NCBI GenBank assembly: GCA_903904495.1
Contig: CAIVCU010000406.1
Location: 1-6,951, forward strand
Direction of reading: 5' to 3'
DNA length: 6,951 nt
Origin: an uncultured Chlorobiaceae bacterium
GTDB lineage: Bacteria > Bacteroidota > Chlorobiia > Chlorobiales > Chlorobiaceae
Shown piece by piece: positions 1 through 6,269 of this stretch. The first letter of the stretch is position 1. Every line of letters starts with the position of its first letter. The translations under genes were made by a program, and so were the position numbers. A model generated the notes under the pieces. It worked only from the letters and a program-made list of their open reading frames with translations, made no database searches and was not told the origin of the DNA.

Positions 1-124
1 AGCGAAATCAAAACAGCAGTAGACCCGCCAGAGGTAAAAAATACTAACCCCGAATGAGAGATTTCAGCCCGGCATCTTACCCGAGATAGTTCACTTCCTC
101 GACAAAGATCAGCGGGGATGCTCT

Positions 125-892
125 CTAAAATCTTGTAGTAAGACCAGCGAGGACTGTTGCAGGTGGTGCAACGTTGTTCAGACGCCCTTTTACTCCAATA
201 TCAAGATCCAGATTTTCCGTGACGCTGTAAATCAAGCCTCCAAGGATATAAACAGGGTTGGCATGATATGCTGTTACCGTGTTGGTATCAATACCTACAT
301 CAGCAACAGAGCGGAGGTTTTTCGTCATGCCGACCCCGGCAGCTATCGATGCATGCAAGAGATTGTGCTGCAGAGTTTCATTGTCCGACTCCATATTGAA
401 CGCATTGTGGTTATACCCAATATTGCAGTGAAAAGCGCCATGTTGCCACTCTTCCGTTGCAATGAGCATTATCCCTTCAGAAATCTTACCTGTACCAAAA
501 CCGTATGCTTCGTTACCAGAGGGAAAGGTAATTTCCGGCTTGAGGGCAAAACTTAATCCGGCAGGTTTCGACTCGAAAAATCTCCACTTGACTTCAAGTT
601 CCGTATCGCCGATTTTATCATAAGCTGTAAGAGAACTTCCTTCCCACACAATGGTATGCCAATTATAAGGAAGGGAGAGAATCACATCGACATTATCGAC
701 AACTCCATAAGTCAATGTGCTTGCAATCTGCTGCCCGGGATACTGTTTCGTAACTCCTCCTGCGTAATCAACTTCAAGCTGGTATTTCCCTTTTCCCTGG
801 GGACCGGCGTCATCGGTTACTAATGGAGCTGCCGCGAATGCGGGAACAGCACAAAAAAAGGTCAAAATGAAGAATGGAAATTTTTTAACCAT
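125..892 (-). CDS. outer-membrane beta-barrel 'transporter', MetA-pathway-of-phenol-degradation-like (PF13557 type)
   Basis: The 255-residue product starts with a signal peptide: Lys at 3-4, a Phe-rich hydrophobic core at about 5-19, and an AFA-A cleavage site near residue 20. The mature protein opens with PLVTDDAGPQGKGKYQLE (23-40), which is the hallmark start of proteins annotated as transporters or 'putative MetA-pathway of phenol degradation' (PF13557). The rest alternates short amphipathic strands (for example STLTYGVVDNVDVILSLPY) and ends in Phe, as expected for a BAM-recognised beta-barrel. The family name comes from a catabolic gene cluster; no substrate can be inferred here and no aromatic-degradation gene is nearby. 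The ATG at 892 is preceded by no recognisable Shine-Dalgarno. The gene lies 51 bases downstream of the small membrane-protein gene on the same strand and may be cotranscribed with it. I see no clear terminator between its stop and the window edge. Confidence 0.8.
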   Translation of the reverse strand: MVKKFPFFILTFFCAVPAFAAAPLVTDDAGPQGKGKYQLEVDYAGGVTKQYPGQQIASTLTYGVVDNVDVILSLPYNWHTIVWEGSSLTAYDKIGDTELEVKWRFFESKPAGLSFALKPEITFPSGNEAYGFGTGKISEGIMLIATEEWQHGAFHCNIGYNHNAFNMESDNETLQHNLLHASIAAGVGMTKNLRSVADVGIDTNTVTAYHANPVYILGGLIYSVTENLDLDIGVKGRLNNVAPPATVLAGLTTRF

Positions 893-943
893 AGGTTTTG
901 AAAAACAGAGGTGATGGAAAGCATGTGTAGAAATTAGAACGTC

Positions 944-1306
944 TTAAGCTATATCTTTTTTAATTATTCCTGTTGCTTCCTTTATATGATCAGCCTCCCG
1001 ACGTCGAAGTAATGCATCATTATCAATCTGAACCCCGACATTCTTTTTAATAACCGGGATTTTGGATATCACATCCTGCACATGACGATGGGCTTCCGCC
1101 TTTTGCTGCCTGAGCTTTTCAAGCTCATCCGCTGACAAGACGACAGGATTATCCTTGTCAACCAGCGTATCTTTCAGAGACTCAATTCCCAGGTTCTGCT
1201 CTTTTTTCATATGCCCCACAAACCTAATAAATAAAAAAATAAACAAGGCAAATATCGAAAGGGATATCAGCATAACAATGACCCAGCTCCATGAATCATA
1301 AGTCAT
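944..1306 (-). CDS. small single-pass membrane protein of unknown function
   Basis: I do not recognise the family of this 120-residue protein. It has one strong N-terminal membrane helix (about residues 8-31, rich in Ile, Leu and Phe, flanked by YDSWSW and by the basic HMKK at 32-35). The positive residues after the helix suggest an N-out, C-in topology without cleavage. The remaining ~85 residues are soluble, charged and mostly helix-prone, with a likely coiled-coil stretch at about 58-82 (LSADELEKLRQQKAEAHRHV), a hydrophobic break at IPVIKKNVGV, and a final basic/acidic helix. AAAAGG lies about 8 bases before the ATG and is a weak ribosome binding site. It is the first gene of a possible two-gene minus-strand unit with the barrel protein at 125-892, and it is divergent from the Spy-like gene. 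The coding assignment rests on a clean membrane helix plus a plausible soluble tail; the function is open. Confidence 0.65.
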   Translation of the reverse strand: MTYDSWSWVIVMLISLSIFALFIFLFIRFVGHMKKEQNLGIESLKDTLVDKDNPVVLSADELEKLRQQKAEAHRHVQDVISKIPVIKKNVGVQIDNDALLRRREADHIKEATGIIKKDIA

Positions 1307-1674
1307 AGCAAAACCTTTTATTGACCCTCATTAACAAGATTGCAACCAATAACGGGTTCGACGAAAAAACACGGCAGAACATGCATTAGGTATGAGAAAA
1401 AATAAACATCACTCAACAAAGAGCCGATAACCTTCAGGTAAGTGAAGAGTGCTTTACTCACCATCTTCGGAGGAATTGTGTATCGGATAGCATGAATTAT
1501 CGGCACAACAAACCTATACCATGCTCAATACCCAGCATAAACTTTTACTGGGAACCACAAGCTTTTCAAAAAATTGCCGTCAAAATTAATGACTCGATAA
1601 AAAACAGAACAGGGATATGTTCAATTATTGAAAGTCAGTTCTTTTTTTTAACAACTAAATAACACGCAAAAACG
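1307..1674. other. divergent intergenic region
   Basis: This 368-base gap lies between two divergent genes and should hold both of their promoters. I cannot assign a convincing -35/-10 pair on either strand. TTGAAA at 1628-1633 could be a -35 for the Spy-like gene, but no good -10 lies at normal spacing. The last 50 bases before the plus-strand start are AT-rich, with an eight-base T run at 1642-1649. A short inverted repeat (CCCAG at 1531-1535, CTGGG at 1548-1552) is too weak to interpret. A GTG-initiated minus-strand reading frame at 1318-1506 is not accepted as a gene. Confidence 0.5.
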
Positions 1675-2262
1675 ATGAAAAAGAGCATGATGATGGTGTT
1701 GACGGCTACAATGCTTGGTATTGGAAGTGTTGCTTCGGCTTCAACTGATTACAGTCACTATTCAGATCAGGAACTGGGTGGACTTCGAACAAAAATACAG
1801 AGGGCTCCCGTCGAGGACCAAATATCCTATCGGCACGAATGGCATAAAAGACTGGCCGAACTCGTACCGGATAAAGGTGAGCACTCTTTGAGATCGTCTG
1901 AGAAAGAAGGAGATCACTGGAGGATGAACAGATGGCAGGAGAGACTTGGATTAAACAACAGTCAAACAGCTAATATCAAGGAACTCCGTGAGAAACAGTT
2001 CAGACTTGTTGTTACAGAAAGAAAAGAGCTTGTAGCATTAAACCGCGAGCTTCGAACTGAGTCATTCAAAGCAAATCCCGACAAAAATAAAATTGATGAG
2101 CTTTCAGATAGAATCGGCAAAAAACATGCATCATTTGCCCGCCTGAAAAGTAGTCATCTGTCGGAACTTGCATCAATCCTGACACCGGCACAGCGCGATA
2201 AAATGCAGACAATTATAGATGCGCGAGAGCTACAAGGACATTACGGCAGGAAGTTTCATTAA
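1675..2262 (+). CDS. Spy/CpxP-like periplasmic protein with LTxxQ motif
   Basis: This 195-residue exported protein has a signal peptide (MKKSMMMVLTATMLGIGSVASA) likely cleaved after ASA at residue 22. A short N-terminal segment (about 25-63) carries SDQELGGLRTKIQRAPVEDQ followed by a basic Arg/His/Trp helix; I recall this segment in exported proteins of Geobacter-like bacteria. The C-terminal part (about 83-185) is almost entirely helical and charged. It has two motifs of the LTxxQ type seen in Spy and CpxP, a degenerate one at LNNSQ (93-97) and a good one at LTPAQ (169-173), with long amphipathic helices between. Spy and CpxP are ATP-independent periplasmic chaperones or stress-signalling proteins, so a role in envelope protein quality control is inferred by family. 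No clear Shine-Dalgarno precedes the ATG; the signal peptide decides the start. It is probably monocistronic, because a strong terminator follows directly. Confidence 0.78.
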   Translation: MKKSMMMVLTATMLGIGSVASASTDYSHYSDQELGGLRTKIQRAPVEDQISYRHEWHKRLAELVPDKGEHSLRSSEKEGDHWRMNRWQERLGLNNSQTANIKELREKQFRLVVTERKELVALNRELRTESFKANPDKNKIDELSDRIGKKHASFARLKSSHLSELASILTPAQRDKMQTIIDARELQGHYGRKFH

Positions 2263-2278
2263 AACATGATGCAGATAA

Positions 2279-2315
2279 AAAAAGCAGGCCGGACAGTAGT
2301 GGCGGCCTGCTTTTT
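2279..2315 (+). terminator. intrinsic terminator of the Spy-like gene
   Basis: AAAAAGCAGGCCG (2279-2291) and CGGCCTGCTTTTT (2303-2315) form a perfect 13-bp inverted repeat around an 11-base loop. The stem has a GC-rich core and ends in a T run, starting 16 bases after the stop codon. Because the arms carry A and T runs on the outside, it could act on both strands, but there is no minus-strand gene to its right that needs it. Confidence 0.9.
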
Positions 2316-2367
2316 GACTGACATACGGAAAATTCTTTCTTTCGAAGGAATTTCATAGAATGCAACG

Positions 2368-2628
2368 ATGTATATGAACAGAAAAAAACAAACGGGCATG
2401 ATACACATGAAAAAGCATAAAGCCATTAAGCAACTTTCACGGAAAAGAAATTTCGCGGATTATAAAACCACTTATCCCCCATACCTGCATATCCTTTTCA
2501 GTATACCTGAAGGGGCAACTCCTGTTCAGGCTTGTGATGTCGTCGACAAGTGGCTTGACGAACATCCTGAAGAATGGAATAAACCAGGCTATCAACTCCT
2601 GATAAAGGCACTGAAAACAGCTTGTTAA
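2368..2628 (+). CDS. truncated Rap1a/Tai-like protein, probable decayed copy of the 6382-6744 gene
   Basis: The open frame gives 86 residues. The last 46 (HILFSIPEGAT to the final Cys) match residues 65-110 of the complete Rap1a/Tai-like protein encoded at 6382-6744 at 35 of 46 positions, counted by eye, including QACDVV and HPEEWNKP. Further upstream, ADYKT (30-34) aligns with AEFKT (20-24) of the intact copy, and the DNA there is also similar. Between these two anchors this copy has only 6 residues where the intact one has 40, so about 34 codons appear deleted in frame. The N-terminus has no hydrophobic signal sequence; it is strongly basic (MKKHKAIKQLSRKRN from Met-14). The C-terminus stops early. 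In-frame ATGs at 2368, 2374, 2398 and 2407 are all possible starts and none has a good ribosome binding site. It is most likely a pseudogene remnant. A small cytoplasmic protein is the less likely alternative. Confidence 0.5.
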   Translation: MYMNRKKQTGMIHMKKHKAIKQLSRKRNFADYKTTYPPYLHILFSIPEGATPVQACDVVDKWLDEHPEEWNKPGYQLLIKALKTAC

Positions 2629-2908
2629 GAATATGGTTGACGGGAAATATGCTAATATTACTGATCAGCATTAACGATCAAAATCAACGCATATTTTTAG
2701 CGTATTTATAAGAAATATTTCTGTTCCGGGATACTTTTTCGATATAACTAAAAAAAAGGTACATTTTTGAAAGCAGGCCTGTATTTGAAGCTAACCCTGT
2801 TCTTACCTTCGCAGAACGAATTTTTCTTCATTTCGGTTTATCTTTATAACAGTTAATACGCTAATTTCCTTCCGAACATCTTTCATATTCAAAACATTCT
2901 CTATCACT
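2629..2908. other. tolB upstream region with a 12-bp palindrome
   Basis: This 280-base AT-rich gap precedes tolB. It holds a perfect 12-bp palindrome, AGAAATATTTCT, at 2711-2722, and two TATAAC boxes (2743-2748 and 2845-2850) that could be -10 elements, though neither has a good -35. Just after the Rap1a-like remnant, AAATATGC (2645-2652) and GCATATTTTT (2689-2698) could pair over a long loop and end in T residues; this is at best a weak terminator. No Shine-Dalgarno is seen before the tolB start. Confidence 0.4.
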
Positions 2909-4225
2909 ATGACATTTTTCAGACATGCAGTTTCCTGCATTATTATAGTCTTATGTGCTCTTTTTTTTGTTCCCCTGCACCTTGTTGCGGCTGAGGGAGA
3001 TGATTATATCGCAATCCGCAAGGAGGGATCTGGCAAAATTGCACTGGTACTCAGCAAACCGGATGCACAGGGCAAGCGCGAGAGTGAGTGGGCTCAGAAT
3101 CTCGATACGGTTATACGTGACGGCCTGGATTACACCAAAATTTTTACGATGATCTCTCCCCCGCTCAATGTGAAAGATTTCAGTGACAGGAAGAACGTGA
3201 CTATTAATTTCGGAGCTCTTAATTCCGTTGGTGGAGAAATTTATGCCGGCGGAACCGTTTCAAAAAAATCAGGCAATGTCAACCTTGATGTGGAGGTGTA
3301 TGAAACCGCAAGCGCAAAACCACTTCTAAAAAAAACCTATACCGGTAAAGATGATCAGCTTCGTGCGATCGGCCATGCCTTCTGTGAAGATCTTGTTGAG
3401 CTGCTTACCGGTAAAAAATCCATGTTTGGGAGCCGGATTGTTTTTGTTTCAAATAAAACAGGGTATAAGGAGATCTATGAGTGTGACTTTGATGGACATG
3501 GTGTTGAGCAACTGACCAATTCCCATTCCATCTCTCTGACTCCAACACTTTCACCCGATGGCCGGTATCTTGCCTATACTGATTTTACCTCCGGCAGACC
3601 GGCTCTTTATATAAAGAACCTTGCAGAAAAGAAAACATCAGCTGCAAGCAAAAGCGGCGTCAGCATTGCTCCTTGCTGGAGAAACAACAACGAAGTAGCA
3701 ACAACCCTTTCTTTTGAAGGTAACCAGCAGATCTATCTCATCAAACCAGACGGCTCTGTTGCCAGAAGGGTCACCATCAGCAAGGCCATAGATGTTTCAC
3801 CATCATTTTCTCCAGATGGAAGTAAAATGGCATTTGTTTCTTCGCGCAACGGCGCTCCTCAGATCTTTATTCAGAATCTTCAGTCCGGTGAGGTTAAACG
3901 GCTTACCTTCAACGGAAAGTATAATACCCAGCCATCATGGTCGCCTGCAGGAGATAAAATTGTATACTCAACAATGGAGGGTAAGGGTGAAATCAATCTC
4001 TTTATCATTAATCCAGATGGGTCTGATCTGAGGCAGCTGACAAGAAAATCCGGAGAAAATGAGCATCCATCATGGTCGCCGGATGGCGGGATGATTGTAT
4101 TTTCCTCCAGTCGTCAGGGTAAGAAAAAATTGTTTGTCATGAATTCGACCGGAGATAATCAGAGACGTTTATTGCAGGGTGAAGGTGAAGAAATGCAGCC
4201 TTCATGGTCTTTGTTCAGAAAGTAG
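2909..4225 (+). CDS. tolB: TolB, periplasmic beta-propeller protein of the Tol-Pal system
   Basis: The 438-residue length is typical of TolB. A signal peptide occupies residues 1-28 (hydrophobic core 8-26, cleavage near VAA-EG). The N-terminal alpha/beta domain (about 30-168) includes DGLDYTKIFTMISPP and a GGEIYAGGTV strand. The C-terminal six-bladed propeller (about 172-438) shows PD40/WD40-like repeats: TPTLSPDGRYLAYT (211-224), SPSFSPDGSKMAFVSS (297-312), QPSWSPAGDKIVYS (341-354), HPSWSPDGGMIVFSSS (386-401) and a closing half-blade MQPSWS (429-434). The repeat near 254-266 (APCWRNNNEVATT) is degenerate. TolB binds the lipoprotein Pal and links the inner-membrane TolQRA motor to the outer membrane during envelope constriction. 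No pal, tolQ, tolR or tolA is in view; tatA follows after 48 bases and is probably cotranscribed. The start at 2909 is supported by the signal peptide, not by a ribosome binding site. Confidence 0.93.
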   Translation: MTFFRHAVSCIIIVLCALFFVPLHLVAAEGDDYIAIRKEGSGKIALVLSKPDAQGKRESEWAQNLDTVIRDGLDYTKIFTMISPPLNVKDFSDRKNVTINFGALNSVGGEIYAGGTVSKKSGNVNLDVEVYETASAKPLLKKTYTGKDDQLRAIGHAFCEDLVELLTGKKSMFGSRIVFVSNKTGYKEIYECDFDGHGVEQLTNSHSISLTPTLSPDGRYLAYTDFTSGRPALYIKNLAEKKTSAASKSGVSIAPCWRNNNEVATTLSFEGNQQIYLIKPDGSVARRVTISKAIDVSPSFSPDGSKMAFVSSRNGAPQIFIQNLQSGEVKRLTFNGKYNTQPSWSPAGDKIVYSTMEGKGEINLFIINPDGSDLRQLTRKSGENEHPSWSPDGGMIVFSSSRQGKKKLFVMNSTGDNQRRLLQGEGEEMQPSWSLFRK

Positions 4226-4259
4226 AATATATAATAACAGATTCTATTGAAATGTAACC

Positions 4260-4266
4260 GGAGGGA
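4260..4266 (+). promoter_or_regulatory. ribosome binding site that fixes the tatA start
   Basis: GGAGGGA lies 7 bases before the ATG at 4274. The same frame also opens at an earlier ATG (4247), which would add nine residues (MKCNRREDT), but the strong site and the canonical MFG start of TatA proteins both point to 4274. Confidence 0.8.
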
Positions 4267-4273
4267 AGATACT

Positions 4274-4513
4274 ATGTTTGGAGAAATGGATTTAGTACTT
4301 ATAGGCGGTGTCGTATTATTGCTTTTTGGCCCTTCAAAACTGCCTGAGCTGATGAAGGGAATGGGAAAAGGTATAAGGGAGTTTAAAAAAGCACAGGCCG
4401 ACATTGAAACAGAAATTAATATGGTTGTTAATGCGCCGGCTGAAATAGATAAGCCAGTTAAGAGTTCAGCATCCGTCACTGACCAGAAAGTCTCGGGTAT
4501 TAATAAATCCTAA
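4274..4513 (+). CDS. tatA: Tat translocase subunit, TatA/TatE family
   Basis: This 79-residue protein has the TatA/Hcf106 layout: a short N-terminal membrane helix (about 6-18), the FG hinge (18-19) within LLFGPSKLPEL, an amphipathic helix (about 21-45, GMGKGIREFKKAQ) and a loose polar tail. Counting back from the hinge, Asp-6 sits where E. coli TatA has Gln-8 and TatB has Glu-8. The Pro after FG is more TatB-like, whereas the GKGIREFKKA segment and the short tail are TatA-like, so I call TatA. TatA oligomers form the passage for folded, twin-arginine-signal proteins together with TatC, which is not in this window. It lies 48 bases after tolB with its own strong ribosome binding site, and a strong terminator follows, so tolB-tatA likely forms one transcript. 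Confidence 0.9.
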   Translation: MFGEMDLVLIGGVVLLLFGPSKLPELMKGMGKGIREFKKAQADIETEINMVVNAPAEIDKPVKSSASVTDQKVSGINKS

Positions 4514-4557
4514 AACCAGCAGTTTTTCTTGCGTGTTGGAGGGAAAGGAAGTTACAC

Positions 4558-4609
4558 AACCATTGAACCGGAACGTATTTACTACCTGTTCCGGTTCAAT
4601 GGTTTTTTT
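4558..4609 (+). terminator. intrinsic terminator of tolB-tatA
   Basis: AACCATTGAACCGGAAC (4558-4574) and GTTCCGGTTCAATGGTT (4588-4604) make a perfect 17-bp stem with a 13-base loop, and the T run continues to 4609. It sits between convergent genes. On the minus strand the hairpin is followed by mixed sequence rather than a T run, so it should mainly stop plus-strand transcription and shield the barrel-protein gene from read-through. Confidence 0.92.
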
Positions 4610-4616
4610 GATTGTT

Positions 4617-5345
4617 TCAGATACCGATTTTCAGACCAAGCAACACGCTGTTGCTTGAAAATTTGTTGTTTTCAAACGCTGTATCCACGGTAACGTTCGT
4701 TGCAAAGTAGCGATAGCGGGCATCGAGCTTCACATAATTACTTAGCGGAATTGTAACTCCCACTCCAAGCTGATAAGCAAATGCGGTTTCATTGATTGAG
4801 GGCAGCTGAGGTAACCCTCCCGGCAGGGTTAGACCGTCGGCATTGACATTAGCTACACCTATGCCTGCAGTAATATACGGTTGGGCGACACCGAAAGTCG
4901 GAATATCAACGTAGCCGTTGGCCAGAAAAGAAACTACTGAGATATTTCTATTTATATGTGCCCCATAGTCATTATTATTATCGTTCGTCTGATAACCAAC
5001 CTCTCCCTCAAGTATGCAGTTGTTTTTGAAGTCAGTGCCAATAGCCCCAAGCAGAGTAATACCTGAGTTATGATTATAGTAGTTACCGTAATCACTATTG
5101 TTCATTTCCACTCCGCCAATATTTGCACTAACGTACCCTTCAGGAGCTGATGAGACAGGTGCCATCCCCCTGCCACGCCGAGAATAGACAACCGAGGGTG
5201 GCGGTGCTGGTCTCCACACTCCATTGCCAGTTTCTATGGCTGAATCGGGTATTGCCCTCCTGTAATAGCCAGAATCTTCGGCCAAAGCTGGAGCTGACCA
5301 GATGCCAACGCCAGCAACCAATAATGTCATCACTGTCTTTTTCAT
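4617..5345 (-). CDS. outer-membrane beta-barrel protein (OmpA-like/PF13505-type porin family)
   Basis: The 242-residue protein has a signal peptide cleaved near ALA-ED (residue 22), then a Pro/Arg-rich linker (about 29-64; RPAPPPSVVYSRRGRG at 45-60). A small barrel of about 175 residues follows. Alternating strands are clear in EGYVSANIGGVEM, ILEGEVGYQT, AQPYITAGIGVANV, AYQLGVGVTIPL and YVKLDARYRYF; the last two are the most typical segment of the 'outer membrane protein beta-barrel' family. The protein ends in LLGLKIGI, without the usual final Phe. Loops are rich in Asn and Asp. I chose the ATG at 5345; a GTG at 5354 in the same frame would add three residues, and neither has a Shine-Dalgarno. 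A small imperfect hairpin (5374-5393) lies just upstream. The gene is 88 bases downstream of the Trp/Gly-rich gene on the same strand and may share its transcript. Specific function is unknown. Confidence 0.82.
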   Translation of the reverse strand: MKKTVMTLLVAGVGIWSAPALAEDSGYYRRAIPDSAIETGNGVWRPAPPPSVVYSRRGRGMAPVSSAPEGYVSANIGGVEMNNSDYGNYYNHNSGITLLGAIGTDFKNNCILEGEVGYQTNDNNNDYGAHINRNISVVSFLANGYVDIPTFGVAQPYITAGIGVANVNADGLTLPGGLPQLPSINETAFAYQLGVGVTIPLSNYVKLDARYRYFATNVTVDTAFENNKFSSNSVLLGLKIGI

Positions 5346-5433
5346 TGTTTTCACGTTTATTCGTTAACATTAGAGAGGTTCTGATAACCCTCTGACCAAC
5401 AACGTATTCCTGCATCCATAAACAATCATTCAG

Positions 5434-6024
5434 TTATCTTGTTTGATCATTATCATTTGAAGGAGTATCACGATGCGTATCGTTTAGATTTCTGCTGCTA
5501 TTTATATCACCATGATGCCCCCTGTTATCCTGATTACGATTGTTTGGCGAATCAACATCACGGGCTTTCCTGATATCATCAATACTATGTCTTCTTATGA
5601 TATCCGGAAGATCGTTTTCATGGATAACAACCCATGGCCCCCGGTATGCCGGTGAAGAATACCAGTAGTTGCTGTTATACGTATAGTAGAGATTATCGTA
5701 ATAAATTATGTCATAAGGAGTTCCAACGGTCACTGAAAACCCGTAACCCGGCAGCACGATAAAATCCGGTGGCGTGTCAATAACAAGATACCCTCCACTT
5801 CGCTCCCAATAGGGACCTTCCCATCCCCAATAAGGATCTCCCCAGCCCCAATACGAGCCTCTCCATCCCCAATGTGAACCTCCCCCCAAATATGGTCCTC
5901 CCCCCCAATGTGAGCCTCCCCCCCATCCATGATAACGCATTCTGCCTTCCGCATGCGCTGCAGAGGGAGTCGTACCAACCAGTAATCCTGCAATTCCAGC
6001 AACTAAACAGATATTTTTTTTCAT
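5434..6024 (-). CDS. exported Trp/Gly/Tyr-rich repeat protein of unknown function
   Basis: The 196-residue product starts with a signal peptide cleaved near AHA-EG (residue 25). A Trp/Gly/Tyr-rich repeat tract spans 35-80. The next part (about 80-156) is the conserved core as far as I can judge: a Pro-rich strand (TPPDFIVLPGYGFSVTVG), then GTPYDIIYYDNLYYTY, NYWYSSPAYRGPWVVI and LPDIIRRHSIDDIRKARD. I recall similar Y-x-WY-x-GPW and LPxxIRxH arrangements in short exported proteins of Geobacter- and Chlorobium-type bacteria, but I know no function. The tail (157-196) is Asn/Asp/Arg/His-rich and probably disordered. The ATG at 6024 is supported by AGGAGA six bases upstream, one of only two clear ribosome binding sites in the window. 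The location is probably periplasmic or cell-surface. It lies upstream of, and in line with, the beta-barrel gene at 4617-5345. Confidence 0.78.
   Translation of the reverse strand: MKKNICLVAGIAGLLVGTTPSAAHAEGRMRYHGWGGGSHWGGGPYLGGGSHWGWRGSYWGWGDPYWGWEGPYWERSGGYLVIDTPPDFIVLPGYGFSVTVGTPYDIIYYDNLYYTYNSNYWYSSPAYRGPWVVIHENDLPDIIRRHSIDDIRKARDVDSPNNRNQDNRGHHGDINSSRNLNDTHRDTPSNDNDQTR
5785..5922 (-). repeat. in-frame Trp/Gly/Tyr repeat: three hexapeptides then four heptapeptides
   Basis: Residues 35-80 of the exported protein split into GGGSHW, GGGPYL, GGGSHW, then GWRGSYW, GWGDPYW, GWEGPYW and the degenerate ERSGGYL. In DNA this is 18-base units followed by 21-base units, C-rich on the plus strand. 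The units are similar but not identical, so the tract is a diverged tandem repeat rather than a fresh slippage product. Confidence 0.85.
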
Positions 6025-6030
6025 CGGTTT

Positions 6031-6036
6031 TCTCCT
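6031..6036 (-). promoter_or_regulatory. ribosome binding site of the Trp/Gly-rich gene
   Basis: Read on the minus strand this is AGGAGA, six bases before the ATG at 6024. It fixes the start and stands out because most other genes here lack such a site. Confidence 0.75.
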
Positions 6037-6204
6037 GTTAAAGAAACATGGCTTGCTTTTACCCGAGTTTCTGTTGTCTTGAATCGATAATGCGATCGTT
6101 ATATCATCCGTTCTGTGTTTATATGTTTTGACGACGATTTTTTAAATTTCCAGCGCATATTTTTTTTTACCGCTCACATAGAAAGAAAACAGAGCAAAAA
6201 AAGT

Positions 6205-6242
6205 TTCTCCATTTTTTTTGTAAACCGCAAGGTTTTGGAGAA
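6205..6242. repeat. nested inverted repeat with GCAA tetraloop
   Basis: TTCTCCA (6205-6211) pairs with TGGAGAA (6236-6242). Inside, AAACC (6222-6226) pairs with GGTTT (6231-6235) across a GCAA loop, a GNRA-type tetraloop in plus-strand RNA. A ten-base bulge (6212-6221, mostly T) separates the two stems on the left side only. On the minus strand a T6 run follows a few bases after the outer stem. It could be a 5'-leader element of the 6382 gene, part of a small RNA, or chance. Confidence 0.4.
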
Positions 6243-6263
6243 TCTATCGTCCAACTTATGGTT

Positions 6264-6269
6264 TATAAT
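6264..6269 (+). promoter_or_regulatory. candidate -10 box for the Rap1a/Tai-like gene
   Basis: This is a perfect TATAAT about 110 bases before the start codon. No recognisable -35 lies at 16-18 bases upstream, and the region is AT-rich, so chance is a real possibility. The nested hairpin at 6205-6242 would lie upstream of a transcript starting here. Confidence 0.25.

Noticed and set aside
1..57. Possible C-terminal end of a plus-strand gene entering from the left (18 codons, ending NTNPE then TGA)
   Set aside because: Eighteen codons without a recognisable motif cannot be told from a chance frame, and a second plus frame is also open for 14 codons. No terminator follows.
263..556. Plus-strand frame opposite the 125-892 barrel gene
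   Set aside because: It is a shadow of the minus-strand gene, which has a signal peptide and a recognisable family start.
1318..1506. Minus-strand frame of 62 codons starting with GTG, directly upstream of the small membrane-protein gene
   Set aside because: It has a GTG start, no ribosome binding site and no coherent domain or signal sequence, and it fits a chance frame in the divergent intergenic region.
2645..2698. Possible terminator after the truncated Rap1a-like gene (AAATATGC paired with GCATATTTTT)
   Set aside because: The 8-bp stem is AT-rich with a 36-base loop, so it is unlikely to be stable.
5374..5393. Small hairpin between the Trp/Gly-rich gene and the barrel gene
   Set aside because: It has a five-bp stem with one mismatch and no T run. 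It is too weak to call a terminator or leader element.
5140..5415. Frames on both strands overlapping the start of the 4617-5345 barrel gene
   Set aside because: They lack domains and overlap a clear signal-peptide-bearing barrel gene in another frame.
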